Of a stretch of 8,156 bases of DNA, positions 1 to 6,000 are shown piece by piece. The notes below the pieces were generated by a model. It saw only the letters and a list, made by a program, of their open reading frames with translations, did no database searches and was not told the origin of the DNA. The stretch spans positions 1 to 8,156 of the forward strand of contig JAGLIU010000021.1 of the NCBI GenBank assembly GCA_023142805.1, in the 5' to 3' direction. Positions within the stretch are counted from its first letter, which is position 1; each line of letters opens with the position of its first letter. The translations under genes and the position numbers were made by a program. The DNA comes from Candidatus Omnitrophota bacterium (GTDB taxonomy: Bacteria > Omnitrophota > Gorgyraeia > Tantalellales > Tantalellaceae).

Positions 1-3000
1 TACCTTTACCTTCCTTATTTATGCTATGACCATACACATCTTCCATAGTTACCTGACCCGCGTTATTCTCCATCGCCTTCATCATTCCTACTGAACTCAT
101 CCCACTCTTCTCGTTATATCCCGCTCTGCCCTGGAATGTGCCCGCTTCTACCGTAAATTGATACCCTATAGATGTATCTTTCTTCCATTCTTTCCCTATA
201 TTTGTCGCTTGTTTTTCTAGCAGTGTGTTCAGTTCTGTTCTGTTATCTTGTTTGCTTAAGGTTTCTATTTGAGCTATCTCTTTTACTAAGTTACCCCTCG
301 CTGTATCACTTAAATTTACTGTCTCGCCTGTTTTACGCTCTGTGGCTATACTCATTTCCACTCTGTTTCCACTTTGATCCTCGGCCACAATGGTGATCGC
401 GATACTGACAGTCGTGAAACGTAACTCAACTCCTTTTAGTGAGCACAATATTGCTATATCTTTCTCGGCAAAACCTGTGGTTGTGCTTATTGTCTTAATT
501 AAAGTATCGGCCGCGTTAAAATCTTCCAGAATTCCGCCTATGGTTTGTAGCTGCAATCTGCCGCCTTCTCCCACACTTACAACACCATTTACAACTCCAA
601 ATCGCCCTGCTATTGAAATGTTCTTCTTTGAATAGCCATATTCTTTATATTTTTCGGCGAAATCGTTCATCCCGGTTTCCGCGTCTGTCTTATTTTCAAA
701 AACCACTTCCGTTAAATGCATGGTTTTCTGCCCAAGATCGTTAATTCTAAACATCGCGGCTAAACCGTCCAGCGCGCCGCGTACGAATATATTTTTTTCT
801 TTCAGGCCTGTTATTTTAGCCATCTTTTCTCTAAAACTATCTACTTTACCCGCGTTTTCAAACGCTCCGCCGAAGAGTGTACTGTTGATCTCTTTCTGAT
901 CATTTAGTGAAAATGACCCGGCAACACCGTTCAATGCCGCGTTCAAAGTAATGTTCCCAACGTTGATCCTTGTCTTGTCCTCAAGTTCAAGTATCTTAGC
1001 GTTTATACCTGCCATGGATGTAAAGTTATCCAAAACTGTGATGGACCCTGTTATTTCCCCGGATTGTATGCCAAATATACCGTTTACTCCCGCGATACTA
1101 CCTACCACAGATACCTGACTGTTCATAAGTTTGAGTATTGTCGCGAAATTTTGGATATGGACACTCATTTCTTCCCTGGTTTTAACGCTTCCCGCGTTTA
1201 TACCGCTCGCTCCCGTTAGATCCAAATTTAAGTCAAATAAGAACTGACCGTTTATATCTTTATATGTCCCGGCAACGCTTATTTGTCCTATAGCCATCTG
1301 CATCGAGGTATCAAGAACCGACAATTCCGCGCCTGAGACCTTCTTCTGAATATCTTCTACCGTTGTCCTGACATCCTCAATTTCAATGCCGCGAAGTTTT
1401 TCGGTAAAAGCATTTAGCTGTTCAGAGACCAAGTTTCCCTCAAAATCAAATACCGCGAACGCGGACTTATCTGAGGATGATTGCGCCTGGAAATATAAAG
1501 ATATAAGTTTCACCGCGGATTCCATGTAACCTATACCACTATCTATATTCCTCACTACAGATACAAAGCTTGAAAAAGACTCTCCCGCAAAGTTCTTTGC
1601 CGCGAATATCGTATTAAATAGTTTTTGTTCCTTTTCCGTCGCGGCCATTTGAGACATTACGACAAAACCGGTGATCGCGGCAAGCGCTTTAACATCACTG
1701 ATCCCGCCTCCCGAGATCACATTCTTTATAGCCGCGTTATAAGCCCCCGTTAAGTTGTTGAGCGTGGAAAGTACCTCAGCGGAGGCCTTTTTATCTTTGC
1801 TCAAACCGGTAATAACAACGTCCATCCGCATAGCCTGCCCGATATAACCCATAGCGTCTTCTAAAACAGACATATCATCCAGCGCCACAAGATCGTCATA
1901 GTTTTGAAGAACATCCGCTGTTCGGGTTTTGCCATCCGCTGAAGCAAGTACCCCGGCGAGCTGTATATGTGTCGGAGCCGTATCTTTACCAAAAACACCC
2001 GCCGCGAAAAGCAATTCACCGGATGCTGTACTTTGTTTTTCGTTTGCCATAGATAATACTATCGTTAAACTCGACCATTTCGCGATACCTACCGTATCCG
2101 CTTTTTCTATAGCGCCGATCAGCGCGTTCTTTACTCCAATATTCAGAGAAGCGTACAATTCTCCGTTGCTGAAAATTACCGGAGTACTGCCATGTACTTC
2201 TCTGTCTATTTTGAACAATCCACCGTCCATAAACAATGAACCGTCTTTCCCCTCTACCTTATTATCCCCGATCAGGAATTCCGATTCTGATCCCGCAAAG
2301 CTATCGTCAAACACGAAGATCTGGCCTTCGGAAGCGATGAGTTTGCCGTTTTGTACGGTCATCGTACCGTCCGCGAGATAGGTAAGTTCCGCCTCAGTGT
2401 CATACCCGACATGGATAGTTTTTACTTTCCCGTCGGCCCCGGGCATAGGTTCCCCACCGGCTTTACCAGTGGATGCTTCTGCTTGTTCCGCGAAGACTTT
2501 TATTATCTCTATATCACCACGGAGTATACTCAAGTCGCCTTTCGTATTTATACCTATCATGGCACCGGATTTAAGAGTCATTTCCTGTTCAAGTTTGGTT
2601 CCCGCGCTTGAAGTGAACAAAATATCCTCTTTAAGCGACATTGATCCGTCCAGCCCCAGGAACAGGGAAACTTTACCTTCACATGTAAATTTACTTTTGT
2701 CAGTATCCGTAAACATAGAAGACAGGTTTTCCCAAAAACTACTGTCAACGTCAAGCGTAGTGTTTAACTTCATTTTGTTCATTTCTATGTCAAAACCACC
2801 GGTTACCATGTTAAACTCTATGTCACGAATACTGCCCGGAAGCAGCCTGACAAGCATATCCCTTATTTCGTGTTGTGAAGCGTATTTTCCCGCCGGGGAG
2901 AAATGCCATTTCTCCGTCGCGCCGTCAAGATACATCGCGAGAAAACTTTCCTGAAAAACGCCTTTGGCATTCTTGACATGGATCATTCTGATGAGATGTG

Positions 3001-6000
3001 TACCGCCATCTTCATTGTTGTAAATATCATACGTCTTCCGCCCGTCACCCAGATCTGTCATAGTCACATACCGATCGGAATCAGGACCGGTCAAATTCGC
3101 TATTTTTCGAATCTCAGGCGTTACCATCTTTTTAACTATATGTCCTTCCATATTCAACTCAGAGGAAACCGTAACCTCGGCTTGATCGCCGGACGGTGTT
3201 TCAATCTTTATTTTTATTTCATCGTCGGACCCCACGTCTCTTCCCATAGAACTAGCGGAATCCTGCCTGTCATCACTTACGGGGGAATCCGTAAACTGTG
3301 TTCTGAGATCATCCCCGAGAACTTCGGACGTTCCTATTTCAGGGTCTCCACTTTTAGAGTCTCCACGTAAAAATTCTGTTACATAGCCTTCATAAGCAGA
3401 GTACATTCCGATCGCGCTGACATCAAAAGACACGGTATCTCCTGAATATTTGGGCGCGCCGTCAATACCCGCATAAGCGGTATCAACAGTCATACCATTT
3501 TCCCAGTATATGCCGGTCAGATAAAATTCCGACTTACCCGCGAAGTCAGGAGAAAGAAGAGTCTCCAGGCCGCCATCCCACGCGACTTCATAAACTCCCG
3601 TATATCCTATTCCCGGCAGGTTAAGTATATTTTTCGCCAAAGCGCTAAGAGTTCTTTCATTTGTCGTTACAAAATTCGCGTTATCAAAGTATGAATAGGT
3701 TCCGTCCTCGTTCATAAAAGCGGTTATAGCGTGCGCGCCTTCAGCCCCGTTCAAAACCAGCATTTCCGGATTGTATCCTAACGCCGCGAGCATCGTAGCT
3801 GACGCGATCGAGAAATCATCACAATCACCGGCTCCACGCAAAATCGTAACAGATGGGGGTGACCATATGTCCATACTTTCAGAATCACTCTCATATATTA
3901 TCCCGCCTTTCTTCAGATAATCTTCCCAACCCATTAAAGTACGATCCTCCGTCCCGAAAACAAAACGCATCATCTGTTCCATAGGATCGTCAAAAATATC
4001 AGCGTATTTCCCGGTTAAACCCTCGGAATTAAACAATGATACCTGAGATTTCGCGTCTCTCACGCTCGCTGTTTTTGCCGCGGGAGCGACATCTTTAAGC
4101 TGTACCTTCGGCGCGTCATACGCGTAATTCTGCCCGTCTTTACTTGTAAATCTGACAGTACCGCCTTCAGGCGCGCTTTCAAGAAATGTTTTCAAGAAAG
4201 CCTGATCCTTCGGAGAAATTTTAAGGATTTCCGCTATTTCTAAGAGATTACCGGACTTAATAGATGCATTTAACGCGTCTGTTTTTATTGTGAGAACTAT
4301 CGTAACGTCAAGTCTGCCGGTTTCCTTATCGAGTTCATAGTTAACATCAACATCATAGTTTTCAGAGCCTACAAGCGTACTCAACTTGCCGGTAACTTTA
4401 AGAAGCGGTTTTAGAACCTTGTTAAGCTCTGTAAGTTTTTCTTTAAGATCCTGTTTGTCTATATCTTTGCTTTCCACATCGTCCGAACCGAACAAGCCCT
4501 CAACAAGTTTATCAGTCCCATCCAAACTCCTGAGTGCCAAGCGGAATTGGCCTACAGTACCGTCAATATCGGCAACAGCTTCCGGGATCAACGCGCCGCG
4601 CAAGATCATGGCCGCCGCCGCTACCATAAGAGCTTTCTCCTTTTTCGGTAACGCTTCCGAACCCGCCGCGGCTGTAAGCATATTAACCGCCGCGTCAAGA
4701 CATCCACTGTCTTTAAAAAGCTTCGCGACATCTATATCAGCACCGCGCAACGCCGCGTCTGTCATCGCGGAAACTATTTTTCCCATATTAGTCATATTCG
4801 CCGCGATCGTCTCAAGCCCTTCGGCCGTAGTAATAAGTTCGCTGTTATTCCCGATCTCCGCCATCTTCGTGAGCGTTTCAGTCACAAGTGTAACCGCCCT
4901 TTCACCAAACTTTAACGCGCCATCAGGATCCGCCGCCATAAACACTTCCAGTTTAGAAAGAAGAGCCGCCGCCATATCTCCGATAGATTCCAAATTCGCG
5001 GTGATAACTTCTTTTCCGCCGCTCCTGAGAATTTCTAAAAAGTTTGACACGGAAAGTAACCCGTTTTTAGCATCCAAAAGAGCACCAAAGGAAGCTTCTA
5101 TCATCGCCATTGTTTCCTTCCCGAACCCTTTTTCCGCCATAACTTCAAAATTGTTTATCAACCCGGTTACGATCTCTCCCAACGCGACAGCTCCTTCAAC
5201 CAAAAGCCGCGCGCCGCCTTCCTTCAAGATCTTTTTGCAGTTTTCAACCGAGAAAAAACCCGTTTCAGGGTTAATGAATGTTGCCAGAGCGTTTTTAATC
5301 AACGTGATCGCCCTCTCACCAAAACCCGCGTCCGCTATATCGGCAAAATTAGTAATAAACGCCGTCGATATATCCGAAAGAGTCTTGACAGACACGACCA
5401 GAGCGTCTAATCCTCCCGCGCTAAGAATCTTCAACACATTATCAATAACAAGGATACCTCTATTGGAATTGATAAGCGCGTCAAACGCGTTCTCAATTAT
5501 TTGGAAAGCCTTTTCACCAAAACCCGCGTCCGCTATATCGGCAAAATTTAAGATAAGCGCCTGTGTCATCTTTGACAGATTCTTAAAAGCCTCGACCAGA
5601 ACGTCTAATCCACCCGCGGGCAATATTTTCAAGATATTTGATACGGTAAGAATACCTCTTTCAGAACCTATAAGCGCGTCAAACGCGTTCTCAATTATTT
5701 GGAAAGCCTCTTTACCAAACCCCGCGTCAACAAAATCCCGGAAATTTTCTATCATCGAGACTGTCATGTTTCCGAGACTGTCCAATGCTGAGAGCAAAAA
5801 CTTCTCCCCACCCGCTTCTAATACCGATAGGATATTATGCACGGCAAGAATACCGGTCTTCTTATTGGTTAACGAGTTAAACGCCTGTTTTATAAGAATA
5901 AAAACTTTTTTCTTTAAAACGTCATTCTTTAGATCTCCGAAATTTTGTATCAAAACTACTGTTACTTCGCACATAATTTCCATCGCGGAAATTAAATATT

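Noticed and set aside
172..635. Plus-strand open frames 172-396 (Leu-rich, membrane-like) and 390-635
   Set aside because: The Leu/Phe/Ser-rich translation of 172-396 comes from reading antisense to the A- and G-rich codons of the polar tail. The giant frame is continuous opposite both.
3359..3367. Arg-Gly-Asp tripeptide at r1597-1599 as an integrin-type adhesion motif
   Set aside because: A three-residue match in a 2,718-residue repetitive protein is expected by chance, and the context is a disordered linker.
1929..3370. Overlapping plus-strand open frames (1929-2381, 2351-2611, 2397-2954, 2903-3370)
   Set aside because: They are mutually overlapping and antisense to the continuous giant frame, and show no recognisable motif.
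4586..4630. Possible membrane helix in the Ala/Met/Leu run near r1176-1190
   Set aside because: It is only about 15 hydrophobic residues, alanine-dominated, with Arg and Lys close by; a buried amphipathic helix in a helical spacer is more likely.
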